Shown in pieces: positions 33,655 to 45,582 of a stretch of DNA of 64,000 nucleotides. A program made the translations under genes and the position numbers. Positions within the stretch are counted from its first letter, which is position 1, and each line of letters opens with the position of its first letter. Source of the DNA: Hetaerina americana (taxonomy: Eukaryota; Arthropoda; Insecta; Odonata; Calopterygidae); the NCBI GenBank assembly GCA_022747635.1, contig JAKTNV010000008.1, positions 696,501 to 760,500 of the forward strand. The letters run 5' to 3'. The notes beneath the pieces are model-generated. The model saw nothing but the letters and a program-made list of their open reading frames with translations, made no database searches and was not told the origin of the DNA.

Positions 33655-34165
33655 TAACCACTTGCAAAATCAACACGTACATGCAAAACTATAGCCACTG
33701 TTCATGATACCACGGCGTATACATTAATGCAAAACTCCTTTTTTTCTACTCGCATGCAAATAATTTCTACTAAAATCTAACAAATAATTGTGCCTTAGGA
33801 TGCAGTGAGAAATATAGATGATATTCAATTCGTTAGTTCTAAAATGGGGAAAAATAACACACTGAATGCCATTTAAAGTTATAATCTGTTGACGTATGTA
33901 GCTTTTTGTGTTTGACGTTCGCCTCTTGGCATTTCGTTTGTTTTTGGTGTCGTTTGATTGAATTGGCTTGAGAATTGGGCACTATTTAGCCCCTGAGCCG
34001 TATCACGCCTCGCTCGCCAGGCCACCTGCAGAGAGGGGCGGCATGGCACCCATCCACCCCATCTGTGCTCCCCCTCCCCACTCCGGGTCTCCGGCGATTC
34101 ACTAGGGAGAGATGAGTATCCATCCCGTGATTCTGGCCGGTCTGTCAGTTTCCTCTCTCGCAGGC
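33655..34165. other. Unassigned DNA
   Basis: No feature recognised. Confidence 0.4.
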
Positions 34166-34169
34166 GGTC

Positions 34170-34405
34170 ACTTCAGAAGTCCGATCATCGAAGTAGCACG
34201 ATTCCTCCCGGGCTGGAGGCTAACTCACTGGCTTCCCACCCAGAGGGCCTGGAGGGTTCTGGAGGTGGTGGACATTTTCAGTGGTATCCTGACGAGCTCT
34301 CACTTGAGTTAGTGCACCGTCCGTCGGATGGGACGTTACTCCATTGACCCCTTGGCGCCTTTCGTTTAGAACAGGTCAATGCCGCCACCGAGTTTCCCTC
34401 TACCC
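34170..34405 (+). mobile_element. tRNA-derived SINE, GGATGGGACGTT family (copy 2)
   Basis: Head with GGCTAACTCACTGGCTTCCC (parallel to GGCTAACGTACTGGCTTCCC in the 56.5-kb copy) and a body with CCGTCCGTCGGATGGGACGT, CCTTGGCGCCTTTCG and CACCGAGTTTCCCTCTACCC. The B box is lost. It is immediately followed by a hairpin motif. Confidence 0.7.
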
Positions 34406-34410
34406 TTTAT

Positions 34411-34460
34411 GTATTTATGTACCCTGCAAGCCTAACGCTAGGGTATGTGGCAGGGGGTGA
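34411..34460 (+). repeat. Dispersed hairpin motif, diverged copy
   Basis: TATGTACCCTGCAAGCCTAA, then GGTATGTGGCAGGGGGTGAA. It keeps the CCCTGC / GCAGGGGG pairing although both strands have changed from the 33.27-kb copy. Placed directly after the SINE. Confidence 0.55.
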
Positions 34461-34799
34461 ATGCACTTGTCTAATTTTTACCCGAGCATGGCTCTTTCTT
34501 CTCCCCCATCCATCCCTAATGGCGCAGATGGCCTCCGCTGTCGGTCGCCTCCTCCCCTACTAGTACTATTACTACTAGGATGCCTATCTAGGTTAATTCC
34601 TCCGAGGGCATGGTCTGTTGGCTGCTATCGGACGCACATGCCCTCGTGTAAAGAACTGCGGATGACCGTCCAGCGCTGTTCTTCCGAGTTTCTCAGTAAA
34701 AGCAGCGCTTTCTGCATGCTGCAGTGAAACTCGCGGAACTATTTAGAGATGAAACTCTCTCCCTCTCGTGCGTGCCCTACTTGATCCGAGCGATAAGCG

Positions 34800-34960
34800 T
34801 GGTCATTTGTGGAGCCGGCGGGGTAACATCCTCGTCTGCCAACCTAGAGGTCGCGGGTTCGATTCTCGCATTGGTGGTTTTTCCTCCACCTAGGGCTTGG
34901 GTGTATGCAATGGTCATATTGTTATATCGATGTTCAAAGTCCGATGTACAAAGGTTGAAG
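34800..34960 (+). mobile_element. tRNA-derived SINE, separate family
   Basis: GGGTAACATCCTCGTCTGCC, then AACCTAGAGGTCGCGGGTTC and GATTCTCGC form a tRNA-like 3' half with B box GGTTCGATTCT and a GCGGG..CTCGC T-stem. The A box is weak. The body runs to TGTTATATCGATG and a CAAAGTCCGATGT block. No second copy seen in the window. Confidence 0.55.
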
Positions 34961-35029
34961 TGCTGATGTCGGAATAATTCAAAATTAACAAATAATTTGT
35001 GAGCGGCGTCCTCTCGTGATTCGCCTTCT

Positions 35030-35200
35030 GCAGTGGCGAGCGCCGTCGTGCCCTCGAGCGTCGCGCGGAGGGTGCGAGGGCGGGGAGGGCGAAAGGTCGC
35101 GGTCGCCCGAGGGAGTCGACCTTCACGGCAGTCCGCGGTCAAAGTTCACCCGCCCCCCTCTCTCTCTCTTCTGCCAACGGCGCTTGGTGCAACACTCGCG
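35030..35200. other. Short CpG-rich patch
   Basis: CpG-dense stretch with overlapping open frames on both strands; no recognisable protein. Confidence 0.3.
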
Positions 35201-35249
35201 CACGGAGACGAAGCATGTGGCCTTTGTGTCGAAATCCGAGCATACGAGT

Positions 35250-36145
35250 TCAATCCAATAAATACGCGAACTGAGGCCATAAAAACTGTATTTTGCAAAA
35301 TGTCGATTCTGTCCCCTTTTCAAAGTGTTCTCCATTCGTTGCTATGCACTTATTCCATCTTCTTTTCCACTGTTGAAAGCACCTTTGGAAGTCCTCTTGG
35401 CAGTTAGGCTTTTTAATTTTGCCGTCGTTTCTTGCTTTATTGTGTCCACATCTTCCCAGTAATGCCCCATCATCACATTTTTGCATCTTGGAAATAGGAA
35501 AAAGGCGCAGGGGGGCAGTCGAGATGTGGCGGATAAGGATTGTGATTGAATCCTTTGCCAGAAACCGGTGAACAATCAATGCTGAATGTGCAGATGCACT
35601 GTTATGATAATGGATCCATCCATCGCATTGAGTCAATTTGGGACGCCCGTGACGCCCGCAATCTCTCTCAAACGCTTGCGAACTGTAAGGTTGAACTCAG
35701 CATTTACGGTTTGTCCTTCAGGAGGAAATTTATGATGAGCAACACTTTCGACATCAAAGAAAACAAGGAGCATGACTTTGATTTTCGATCGGCTTTTTTT
35801 TTGATTTTTTGTTTGATTTAATCCACTTGGAAACGGATGTTTTCTTAATAGAGCAATATCACCGCAAACTGCTGTCGACATTTCAGTAATTTCTTGACAA
35901 CAATTTACCGCACTTCACCCAAACACTTGATGTTGATTCGTTGCTCCGTGATTTCGTCAATTTCCTTTTTCGACAAACAATAAATACAAAGGACAACGGA
36001 AAGTGACATCGTGTGATAACACCAAATCGTACGCTGCAATAGTAGACACCGCTGCCCTCAACACTCAAAACGCGGGCAGCAAACGAGGGCGCACTTCGCA
36101 TTGCGAAGAATGTTTGTTGGCGTCGGCGTGGCAATGCGTACAATC
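35250..36145 (-). mobile_element. mariner transposase pseudogene (F)
   Basis: The N-terminal end near 35990-35930 (RKRKLTKSRSNESTSS) parallels element A. Then comes FFDVESVAHHKFPPEGQTVN (35790-35730), the conserved catalytic-core block of mariner. Next WIHYHNSASAHSALIVHRFL: the HHDNAPEHSA motif in which the second catalytic Asp has become Asn. Then a C-terminal segment ending FFLFPRCKNVMMGHYWEDVD, then TIKQETTAKLKSL. Same subfamily as A. Frameshifts and the lost Asp show it is inactive. Confidence 0.8.
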
Positions 36146-36149
36146 GTCG

Positions 36150-38000
36150 TCACATTCGTAAGTAATCAATTATCCACAATTAATGTACGCGCCCGCACAA
36201 ACACACACACAGACTCAGCAACGCTGATTGGAGGTGATCTGAGTTCGTCGGAAATTTGAAAACGGTGCGTCCTCTTGTGTGTTAATGTCTGCTTTTTGTG
36301 TGGATTGCGTGTGTGTGTGTGTATTAGTGAGTGTTTACGTAACACATTTCTTTATGGAAATTGGAAAGTTTACCCAATGAAATGTTTGCAGTTTCCACAG
36401 CTCCGTCGCTTAGTATTTACAAGCATATATTCGTAGGAAAAATGTTATTCACCTTTCCTGCTGACCTGTTAGTATGTCTCTGTGTGCGTGTTTATCTAAT
36501 TATTTCACCATTTTGTCATGAAGGCGTTCGAAATGGACAGAGCGGAAGCAAATTGCGTCATTCGGGTTGACTTCCGTTCTAATGCAGACGTTGACCACGA
36601 TCGCCACTCTTTCCTTCGCCATTTTCTGCTTTTAAAAAATTCGAATATCTTATCTACTACCAAGAGTATCGAGAACTGTCACTGAGCTCTCAGATAGCTA
36701 CTTTCATTCTTGAAATATTTGAAAAAATAGACTTCCGAAATGATTCGTCTCCCATTGAACGTGCACGGCATGTTAATATTCTTGTGGTCGTGGAATTTCA
36801 GCGCGTGAATAATCTGGACAAGTTCTCGCTTCGTTTTCCTTGTTTTATTTCTACAGATGTAGATGTAACTTGGTGAACCCGAATGTTCTAAGTAAGCGTG
36901 TGTAAGGAGAAATACCGAGATGGGGGGGGGGGAGGCGTTACTGAAGGCCGTGGTAGGAGGAGGCACGGAGTATGAACAATTGGCTTTGCAGACGCCGTGA
37001 AGGCAGGCAAAGGTTACGAATATATGGAGGAGGAAATGATGTAACGCGTAGAAAGAGGTGTTTCGCGACGCGTAGAAGGCGATAGGCCACGGACCGGCGA
37101 AAACCTGCCTTTTAATTAATTGGCCGAACATAATGAGTGGAATGGATTGAGCATTGACAATTTATGTAGCAGTTTGCGTGTGAAGAGTGAAAAGTGACCC
37201 AGGCTATGAAGACATGCGATTAGTCGTGCCCTGCAGAAGCGGCGCCTGATCCGATGCGTAGCAATCCCAAGCCGACAGTGGTGACCTCGGGAGAGAGCGC
37301 TGAAAAGTACGAAATCACGCCGCGGCAACCATCGGCCTCGATTTGGGCCGTCGGCACTCGTTCGCGTCCGGCGGGGCGCGCCACCAACTCCCACCCCCCC
37401 CCTCCCCCCGCCGCCCCCGGGAGTGAGTGAATCAGGGCCGCCCCGTTGACGCGGGGGCGGCGGGTTGAGTCACCTGGGGCGGGAGCGAAAGGGTGGGAAT
37501 TTCGCATTTGGTGCTCTTCGCTCGCCGCGGCGCAGTAGTTCCCCTCCGCACGGGGGAGGGGGTGCGATCCCCCCCCCCTTTGCGATTGGGAGGGGGCAAT
37601 CGAAGGAAGGCGCGCCCTCCGCTCTATGTATATCTACGTATTTTCGCTCGCACTGCACGAGAGAGTACCTTTCCCCGCTCCCAATAGTGTCAATCATCCC
37701 GAGCGATGTCTTTTGTTTGCGCACAGCCTGAGGAAAATTTAGTGAAGACGTGCGGTTGTCGTCAGAAATACTGTTGTCGTGAGGGGAAGGTGTCAGGAGG
37801 TCAATTTCAGGGCAGGATATCAATTCAAGGGCGCGCATAAATATTCGGCTGGCATGCCTCATTCGATTGAGGAAGAAGATTGATGTTCTTCGAGGGGGCC
37901 TTGTCACAAGGGAGGTAGGTGGTGGCGGTGGCCAGGGAGGCAAAATGGCCCGGGGCGTTTAGTGTGGGATGGGTGACGACTGCGGAAATGGAGGTATTTT
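36150..38000. other. Unassigned DNA with CpG-rich core at 37.3-37.6 kb
   Basis: Short (CA)n at 36196-36212 and (GT)n at 36308-36322. A CpG- and G/C-run-rich stretch at about 37250-37620 has overlapping frames on both strands. No gene recognised. Confidence 0.35.
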
Positions 38001-38002
38001 TT

Positions 38003-38320
38003 ATGGCGCGTGTCGATACGAGTTTTTAGTGAACGGAAGTGGTAAACGTATTGTTTTGTAGGAGGATGTCGAAGAACGTGTATTGTAGTCCGAAATGTAA
38101 AATGCGAAAGATATCGAGAAAGAAGAATTGAGATTTATAATATTGGAGTATAGGGTTTCATTTCCGTTGGCCCAAGCGAGGAAGATATCATATTCGTTGT
38201 AAATGTTACCGACCCGGGAGAGAGGGGCTGGAGATTGTGGCCTTGGAGGAAAGTATTTTCGAGGTTGACCCTTTAAGAGGATGGTACGTATGTAGAAAGG
38301 GGTCTTGTGGGTTCCTTTAA
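38003..38320 (-). mobile_element. Possible Penelope-like RT fragment
   Basis: The minus-strand frame reads YNEYDIFLAWANGNETLYSN, then IINLNSSFSISFAF and ISDYNT. This has the layout of a retroelement RT block, YxDDIFxxW..G...L......LN....I.F...S, with the catalytic DD reduced to YD. I think it is PLE-type; the resemblance is partial and no other motif supports it. Confidence 0.35.
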
Positions 38321-38463
38321 TCCGAAGGAAGCGTTCGCCGTCGGAAGTAAAGGCGTTTTTGTGGTGACTAATACGGACGATCGGATGAGCAATCTGTATA
38401 GGGATGCGTGGGATGGCCGCCAAGGTCTTTTGAAAGGCCCGGGCCGATCAAGCGAGCGACCAA

Positions 38464-38507
38464 TAGTGGCCGTTCCCCCTCTCGGAGGAGAGGGGGAACG
38501 GCCACTA
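38464..38507. repeat. Perfect 20-bp hairpin
   Basis: TAGTGGCCGTTCCCCCTCTC and its exact reverse complement, separated by GGAG. Short foldback sequence; a small MITE or cruciform-prone site. No coding or terminator context. Confidence 0.75.
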
Positions 38508-38699
38508 CGGCAGAGAGCGTCCATCCCATCTCCTCCGCTCGATGGAGGTGACATGACCGCGGAAACGTACAAATATGTTAACGAGTGCCCTTCTTTTTGG
38601 TTTCTATGGTTTACTAGCGCGTGGCATTTGTGCTCCCACCAAGTGTACCCCCCTTCCGTCAAATTTGTTTCTCTCGCCAGTTTTCTTGCCCTTCCTCTC

Positions 38700-38885
38700 C
38701 TCATTGGTACGGCCGAATCAGTCCATTTCACCATAAGAATTCTTCTCCACAACTACATTTCACAACTTTTCAAGTATTTTTCATCTTTCATCCATGACAA
38801 AGCTTCCTTGCCCAGAGATGTCGTCTCTCTTATCTCCTCGGTACAACTTCCATTCAAAGGTTCTGAGCTTCCAGAATGCTGAAAT
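38700..38885 (-). mobile_element. RTE-like LINE C-terminal fragment
   Basis: The minus strand reads EEIRETTSLGKEALSWMK, parallel to DVRRRIALGKEAFARR, and after a deletion KSCEM.LWRRILMVKWTDSA, parallel to EAFEMWVWRRMEKVKWTE. One stop interrupts it. Confidence 0.55.
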
Positions 38886-38889
38886 GAAT

Positions 38890-39525
38890 TCACTGGCTCA
38901 CCAGTTATTTCTCCAATGGATATATCAATGGCTGACTCCTTCCAACTGCATATATCCCATGTATTATACTCCTATACACTACTCCTCTCGACTCTTTCCT
39001 ACAGTTTCGTCCGTTCCGAATTCTTTTCCCACTCACGCAGCACCTTCGTCACGTATATGCTGCAGTTCCTCTTCTGATTCCGCCGGCACTGCTCATCACT
39101 TGCATGTTTCATGGTAGTATTTGTCTCCTCCCACCACAACACCTGTTGCTTTTTCTAAGGCCCTATGCCAAAGGCCCATAGCACAAATGCTCAAGGGTGA
39201 CAAGCGCAATCCTTTTCCGACACACCTTCCCGTCTCCTCCTCATTCCCCACTCCTACCACCACTCTTTCTATAATATATTGTCCTTTTATTGCTCTTCCA
39301 GTCTGCGACAGTATTTTGAAGTCATCGGCCGCACATTCCATTCGACTTAGTCAAATGCCTGAAGAAGCGTTATTCAGATCGCAGATTCACATTAACAGTT
39401 TTTTGTCTATCTTCCTTAGGCACCAAATCGCATCTCATGTTCCCTTACCCTCCTGGGTCCAATCTGGTTTCAGAATAGATTTATTGTCTTCAATTTTCCT
39501 TTGTATACTTTATTTTCCTGTTTGT
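38890..39525. other. Pyrimidine-rich unassigned DNA
   Basis: May include further decayed LINE sequence on the minus strand beside the RTE fragment, but I see no motif. The long frame at 39121-39708 runs into simple repeat and is not a gene. Confidence 0.35.
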
Positions 39526-39529
39526 ATGT

Positions 39530-39591
39530 TATATATATGTGTATATATGTGTATATATATATGTGTATATATATATGTGTATATATATGTG

Positions 39592-39650
<59 letters not shown>

Positions 39651-39668
39651 GTATATATATATATATAT
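39530..39668. repeat. (TA)n/(TATG)n microsatellite, about 140 bp
   Basis: Long compound TATATG and TA simple repeat, prone to length change. Confidence 0.9.
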
Positions 39669-39669
39669 T

Positions 39670-41860
39670 CTCAAAGGTAAGTGTCTTGTTATGGCCTTCG
39701 TTAAATGAAAGAAGAGACTGATAGCCCTATATTTTTCTTATTCTTCTGCGTCAAACATCTTTGGTAAGGATACTTGAATTGCCAAACAATTTGGTAAGGA
39801 TACTTGAACAGGCCAAATCCAGGGGTCATGGATTCTATTCGTTAGACTGATGAATCTAAGCATTAGTTCCTAATGCTCTCAAAGCCTCAAAATCTTGAGA
39901 TTCACCTTCCCGCGCATGCTCACGGATGGATGGAACTGGCGCGAACAGCAGAGAACAAAACGCAAAAAAAACAAAAAAAATAAAACTCTTTATTTTCCCT
40001 TTTTTTTGAATCCACACTTTCTCCTCTTCCTCGCCATGCGATGTAATTAAGGTTGAGCCTCTCTAACCGTCGGATATATGAAATTTGACGATTCACAAAA
40101 ATGAGCTTATCTGCGCCCCTGATATGACGATAGGAGAAGGATTGGATGTCCAAACACATGCACACCCACCCCGTCGTCAACGTGGCTGATTAGAGTGAAG
40201 AGATAACGCACACTTGCCGTGAGCCTTGTTGCCGTCGCACCCGATATTAGCGCCATTGGCAACGGTGCTCGAGTCTGGGCCTCTCCGCATCTCAGTCGAA
40301 GAAAACCGACGGTTGGTTTGAGGCCGGTTTACGTATATCAGGAGGATGTAAGGATTCTAACGTGAATGGCTGAATGTGTTAACTTTTCCGAGTCGGGTGC
40401 CAAGTGGTGTGTGCCCACCTGACGAGCAGCCAGCTATCGACTGTCTCCGAGCGTTCGTGAGGCGGCACCGTCGCCGCCATTGGATTGTCGAATGCCGCAC
40501 TGAACTCGGGCATATCGGATCGGTGTCGAAGTTACGTTTTCGTGAGATGGGAAATTGTATTGGTTGGATAAATAGCCCAGAGAGGGGCTATTTATCCAAC
40601 AGGATAAAATAGGGTTTATAAACAGGATAAAATGGAATTTGTTGTTAAAAAAATTAAATGCTATGAAAATATTGGATCAAGAGATGAGGGCCACGCTTTA
40701 ACGCGGAAGGGAATGAAACTCTTCCAATTCCATCATTATTATCTTGCGTACTAATTTATTATTTAAAGTGCGGTGATCATTGATTGTTTCTGTCGGTACA
40801 TGGCTGATGGCATACGCATCATGGCTGTCAAATGTTTTCGCGAATTCGGAACAATTTTTGATAAGTTTTGGTCACACGTATCACCTGAAGTTTTTTGGCA
40901 CTAATTTGAAATAGACCATTAATTAGTTAGTAACAATGGGCTGCACCAATGAGTAGAAGAGCGCTGAAAATGAAGGCATAGTGTTCCTCACGCAGTTAAA
41001 TGCTTTGGCCTATTTGATCAAGTATTCCTTACTGAAACGTGTATAATTCATACTCATTTCATAATTAATTTGAACTGCTTCACTTGCTCCACTCCGCTAA
41101 CGTAATTTCCTCGGGCGTTGTTACAATTTTAAAAGAAATATCGTTAAAATTTGAATAATTTTTCACCGCAATTTCACTTTTACTAATGACGCCATTCGCA
41201 GCTTAGATTCATCTGAAGATACGCAGTCTTAATTTCCATTAAATTGCGGATATTTATAAACGAGTTCATTTACCCTTTTCTTCAAAATATTTTGCTTAGA
41301 ACTACCATCGTGGTGTGTAAACATCCCTAATTTTTAGCAGGCACCAGAAAAGATGCCATAAGTGCGTGGGCATCTCCTGGATGTGCAAGATTTTACAGAG
41401 GAAATTCGTTGAAACTTAATTTAATTTTCTTTTAGCATGCATGCAGTCTATCAACTTTTGTCGGCGTGTTCTAGACACAAGGTTGGGTGGAAAGAGGCGA
41501 ATTTTTGAGTATCGAATCCCGATAGTTCTGTAAAAGTTGCGTATTCGCGAGCCAGTAAACAGAATATATATGTATTGAAAGACGTCCTATGCTTAACCTT
41601 CAGTTCGCGCAAAGGTACTGCAAAAAATGGCCCGAAAATAAATATTACGTTGCCACTCAAATTTTACCGATAAAGTTTATCCACTTCGAATCGCGTGAAA
41701 GTAGTTAATTTTGTCTGGTGCAAGAAGAAATGTTTTTAAAATCGCGCGCTTCATTTTGAGCTTGCGGATAAGGTCTTACTTTTGCGAGTTTTGTTGAAAA
41801 AAGTGATATTTTTGCAGTGTTAAAAGTAGATGAATTCTTATACCAAGTGCGAGACGTGAA
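39670..41860. other. Unassigned DNA, 2.2 kb
   Basis: No gene or element recognised. Contains the small hairpin at 40563-40600. Confidence 0.4.
40563..40600. repeat. Perfect 16-bp hairpin
   Basis: GTTGGATAAATAGCCC and its exact reverse complement around the six-base spacer AGAGAG. Confidence 0.7.
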
Positions 41861-41865
41861 TTAAT

Positions 41866-42077
41866 TAATCATTGCGTGTAATTGCCACATCTGGCTTGTC
41901 TGCTGCCATTGATCGGTGGATGATCACCCTAGCCTGAGGCGTGAGCGAGGCCTCGTCGCAGCATTGGCAGTTTATCTCTACCGACACCTTGTTATGTACA
42001 CTGTTGTGACGTTTGAATCTTGGTTTCGCTTCATTTGGGTGTTGAGGGAAGTGACAGTCCTGTGTTCGGCTTGCCAT
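41866..42077 (-). mobile_element. Possible LINE C-terminal fragment
   Basis: A 70-codon minus-strand frame ends ARVIIHRSMAADKPDVAITR. This resembles the DRTI.ANKPDIVI.D block near the C-terminus of some LINE proteins. The CLLIDIA block that should follow is missing. Weak assignment. Confidence 0.25.
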
Positions 42078-42079
42078 GA

Positions 42080-42915
42080 CAACTGATGCTGGAACAAAAC
42101 CCTTGGTATACGAGGGCGTGCTTGCTCCTAAGAAAGCAATAAATGGATTCGCAGAAAAAATGCATTTTCAAATAATAGCGGATTGTTTTACTGTTTACTA
42201 TAGAGATGCTATACATTTTCGTCCTCGTTCCTGGAGCGATTCATACTCGGGCATGGTAATATGATACATATCACATTTTAAGAAAATCGTAAAATGGAAA
42301 CCACGAAAAAGACAGTTCAGGAGAAAATGGAGGATTTTATAGCTGTCGCCAGGTCATAACTATTTGATATTGCAGCGTATTATTGCTCTGTTGCGTTTTA
42401 TTGTGGAGAGGTATATGGGAAGAAGGTAAGTGCCCGGCTCCCTGTAGTTGTTAAATGTGGGTCTGCAAAAGGGTAAGAAAGTGTCCGTCTCATTGAGGAG
42501 AGTAGTTTGTATTTGATATTTTAGTACCCCAAGTCGTCGCCAGGGTGTGTGGCAGGGGGTGAATAAACACGAGACGGATTCGGACCCGAATATGACCTCA
42601 CCGCGTTCGGCAAATGTTATTCTGGTCTTTAATCGTTCATGGAAACATGGCATGTAAAAACTCTATCTGTTCCACTCTTAATCTCTAAATAAAATTAGCA
42701 TTAGAAAAATACAAGATAAGAAATAAGATTTTTAACAAATTATAATAATATAATTTAATATGAAATCATAAATGATGTGATTTTATAATATAATATATTT
42801 TAGTAAAATTGAGAAAAAGGGAAGATTAGAAAAATAGAGATGGAAAACTTGAATGAGAAGACACAGCAACTTAAGTAAAGGGACAGGCGACTCCGACAGT
42901 TGCCGTTGTTGCGAG
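42080..42915. other. Unassigned AT-rich DNA
   Basis: Very AT-rich from 42660 to 42830. Holds one copy of the hairpin motif at 42519-42562. Confidence 0.4.
42519..42562 (+). repeat. Dispersed hairpin motif, short copy
   Basis: TTTTAGTACCCCAAGTCGTC, then GCCAGGGTGTGTGGCAGGGG and GTGAATAAAC. Retains the GTGTGGC-GGGGGTG core of the family. Confidence 0.5.
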
Positions 42916-42918
42916 AAA

Positions 42919-43107
42919 CTATTGCGACTGTGACTCGGAAGCTATTCTGAAATCTTCGCACAGAAGGAACTGTGAAAAGGAATCATCTTCATTTAATTCT
43001 ACGTCTAAATTGATGTAGTAATTGACGTCTAGTGCCTTGGCAAACGAATGATTTGGCGTTTCGGGTAGATACAGAGCTGCAATCGCGTCTGCAAATATCT
43101 TTCGCAT
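42919..43107 (-). CDS. Weak candidate small ORF after a splice-acceptor-like sequence
   Basis: A 62-codon minus-strand frame from MRKIFADAIAALYLPE to a stop. Just upstream is ATATTTTTCAG, a good splice-acceptor-like string, and the ATG has a GCC context. The product is acidic in its C-terminal half and resembles no family I know. No poly-A signal was found close downstream. Confidence 0.15.
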   Translation of the reverse strand: MRKIFADAIAALYLPETPNHSFAKALDVNYYINLDVELNEDDSFSQFLLCEDFRIASESQSQ

Positions 43108-43109
43108 GG

Positions 43110-44855
43110 CTTCGCAACGTTATCTGAAAAATATTCGTCACTAATGATCGACGAAAACAGGACAAGGAGAGAAAAACGGAAGACTCGGGAGGCTGCAGGG
43201 TAAGAAATGCACCACCACCCACCCCCTTCACAGTGACAAAGGGAATAGGTGCACTTATATGGTAGAAAAGATAATGCAATCGTCCAGAAACAATAGAAGC
43301 TAAAATGTACCGCTGAGCAAGAAAAGAATGCGTTGGCGTGATTCGTGAACTAATAAACCAGTCATGTTCCAACTGCAAATTGAACTGTAAGTGAAATTCA
43401 TAGTAAGAGTGCGTCGTAAAATGCCCAATGAGTGATCGCATACCAGTAAATAAGTGTATCAAAAAATGATCTCAGTAAAGACAAACAGTTCCCTGTGAAC
43501 ATCGTCAGGGAGCAATGATTCTTACTCGATGGCTGACGGGTGCAAACGGTGTCTTGGCGATTGTTCATTCCCCAAACGAGTCTTACGGACCAACTGAAGG
43601 TACTATTTGCCAGTGTCATTGTGAAGACCTTTACCCCAGTCTGATTCGACGTAATTAGTTGCAACTCGGTAAAATGCGGTTCGAATTATGTATTTAAGCT
43701 CGCACGAGCATTGACTCACGTGAGGGCAACATTTTTAAAAAAATCATCGATCCTGTGATCGAGAGAAACGGCGTCTGTCGTTGTCTGTGGTATCGGTGCG
43801 CCCGGGCACGAGAGTGGGCTTACATACAAGATGATGCCGAGAGCAAGGAGTGAACGAACACCTGAAGGGGCAAAACTCCAGGCCTCCCTCGACTGAGTGC
43901 CTCGGATGAAGTGGACCAAATGCGAGCGAGCAGTCGCCCCTTCCAATGACGGAAAGCCCGGCAAGAGAGAGCATCTCACCATTTCTGCGAAATAAAACTA
44001 CCCGAGTTTTCAATTTTTGACTTACCCCGCCCAAGCGGTTGATAGATGCGTTGGTTGAACTTGTAACAGAGGCTGCCAGGAAAGTGTGCGGAGATAGGTG
44101 GCCCCTTACAGAGCTACTACTTGGCACTCGAGGTCATCGTTCCAGACCAAATATCCGCCTTCAAGACAGCGCCTCAACTGATAGTGGCGAGGCGACTTAA
44201 TTTGCGTGGACTCGGAACTCTCATTGCAGCCGCCTTCCTTTGGCGAGATTTGCGAATTGAGGGAAGAGCTGCTAGGTGCTGATATATTCGCATCAACGTC
44301 GGACGTGTGAAATCACTCGCAGGAAACAAGTAGTGAAAAAATTGCCATGTATCTATATGGTAATAATAGAGTCCATCCGGCTGCAAAACTGGAAAAATTT
44401 CAGTCTCTTTGTCAAAACTCGTAGGCTTACACGTTATGCGCGAACTCAAAATGCTGCGTGTGATTTTTGTACTATCTCGTAACTAAAATGAAGTGCTTTT
44501 TCTCCTTCACTGTAGACTTTCAGGCTTAACTTCCTGGAATCGTTTGATGCCCATATTGACGTTGAAAGCCCAAATACACCGTTAAAAGCTCAATCGAGCT
44601 TTCCGAAAAGCGTGAAGGAATTAATGTTCCGGGTATTTTTTTTTTAATTTTACAAACTCATTTTTAATGCTTTCACTCTTTTAAAAGTCAAAAAAACTCA
44701 AACTCTATTTGGAGCGCCGAAGAAATATTTGGTATATTTTTGCAAATTTTTGGAAGGTTTAGGTCCTCTGTGCGAAGTGAAGATAAAACTGGAATGCTGT
44801 AAACATTTATCGCTTATTAGTTAGCGAGCACGCAACCTTTTTGGCGCAGTGATAT
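43110..44855. other. Unassigned DNA
   Basis: No gene or repeat recognised on either strand. Confidence 0.4.
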
Positions 44856-44859
44856 TTAG

Positions 44860-45582
44860 ATGGCCAAAAAGACGCATTTTTCCATCCACTCCGACTGGGT
44901 TAGATGGAAACCACAGTCTCAACCTCGCCAGAATAAAGACGTTTTATCATTACGTATTATGATTATTGCTGCTCATTCCGTGGGGCTGCGCAGTCATCGC
45001 GCGGAGGATTTGACGCCATCGACGGCCAGATGTCGATCGAGGGGAACTTGGCAATCGAGCATGAACAAGAAGGCCGCCCTTCTTATGGAACGCCACCAGT
45101 GCCCCCAGTCACGATTCTGGCCGTGGGGCTTCGAGACGGCAAGGCGTTTGGTGAGCCCGCCAAACACGGCTGCATGTAAGTTGGCAATATCGACGGGCGA
45201 GGGAGCGCCACTCACCGTCGGTGGGCCTCATTGGGCGCGCCGAGGCCCATTCATGGGCCATCGGGTGCGCGTCAGAGGCGGGCGGCCGTGTTCCCGTGTG
45301 CGCTTGCGTGTCATCGTGACCTTCAATCGAAGTCACTCGATGCGCACAAACGCATTTGGCCGAGCGTTGGCGCGCGCCCGTCGGCAGATCGAAGTGGGCT
45401 TGCGGTGGTGCTGTGAATGGCGACTGTATCCGCCGCTGGAGGCCCATGCTGGGGCCCCAGATCGGAAGACGTCGGCTACTCCGCGACCGACGTGCCCCCT
45501 GGAATCGGATGAAGGCGCGGCTGGAGGGCATATGCGGGCCATCGATTGCCATAGCTTGGATGATGTATGTGTCAGTCCATGA
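44860..45582 (+). other. CpG-rich region with a 240-codon open frame, not called as a gene
   Basis: The plus frame of 240 codons is one of the longest in the window, but from about 44990 the sequence is CpG-dense and stays open on both strands and in other registers (minus 45552-45109, plus 45356-45934). The translation is Arg/Pro-rich and unrecognised. A CpG island or decayed element is more likely than a coding exon. Confidence 0.25.

Noticed and set aside
39121..39708. 195-codon plus-strand ORF
   Set aside because: Its last third is translated TA/TATG microsatellite; no protein similarity in the rest.
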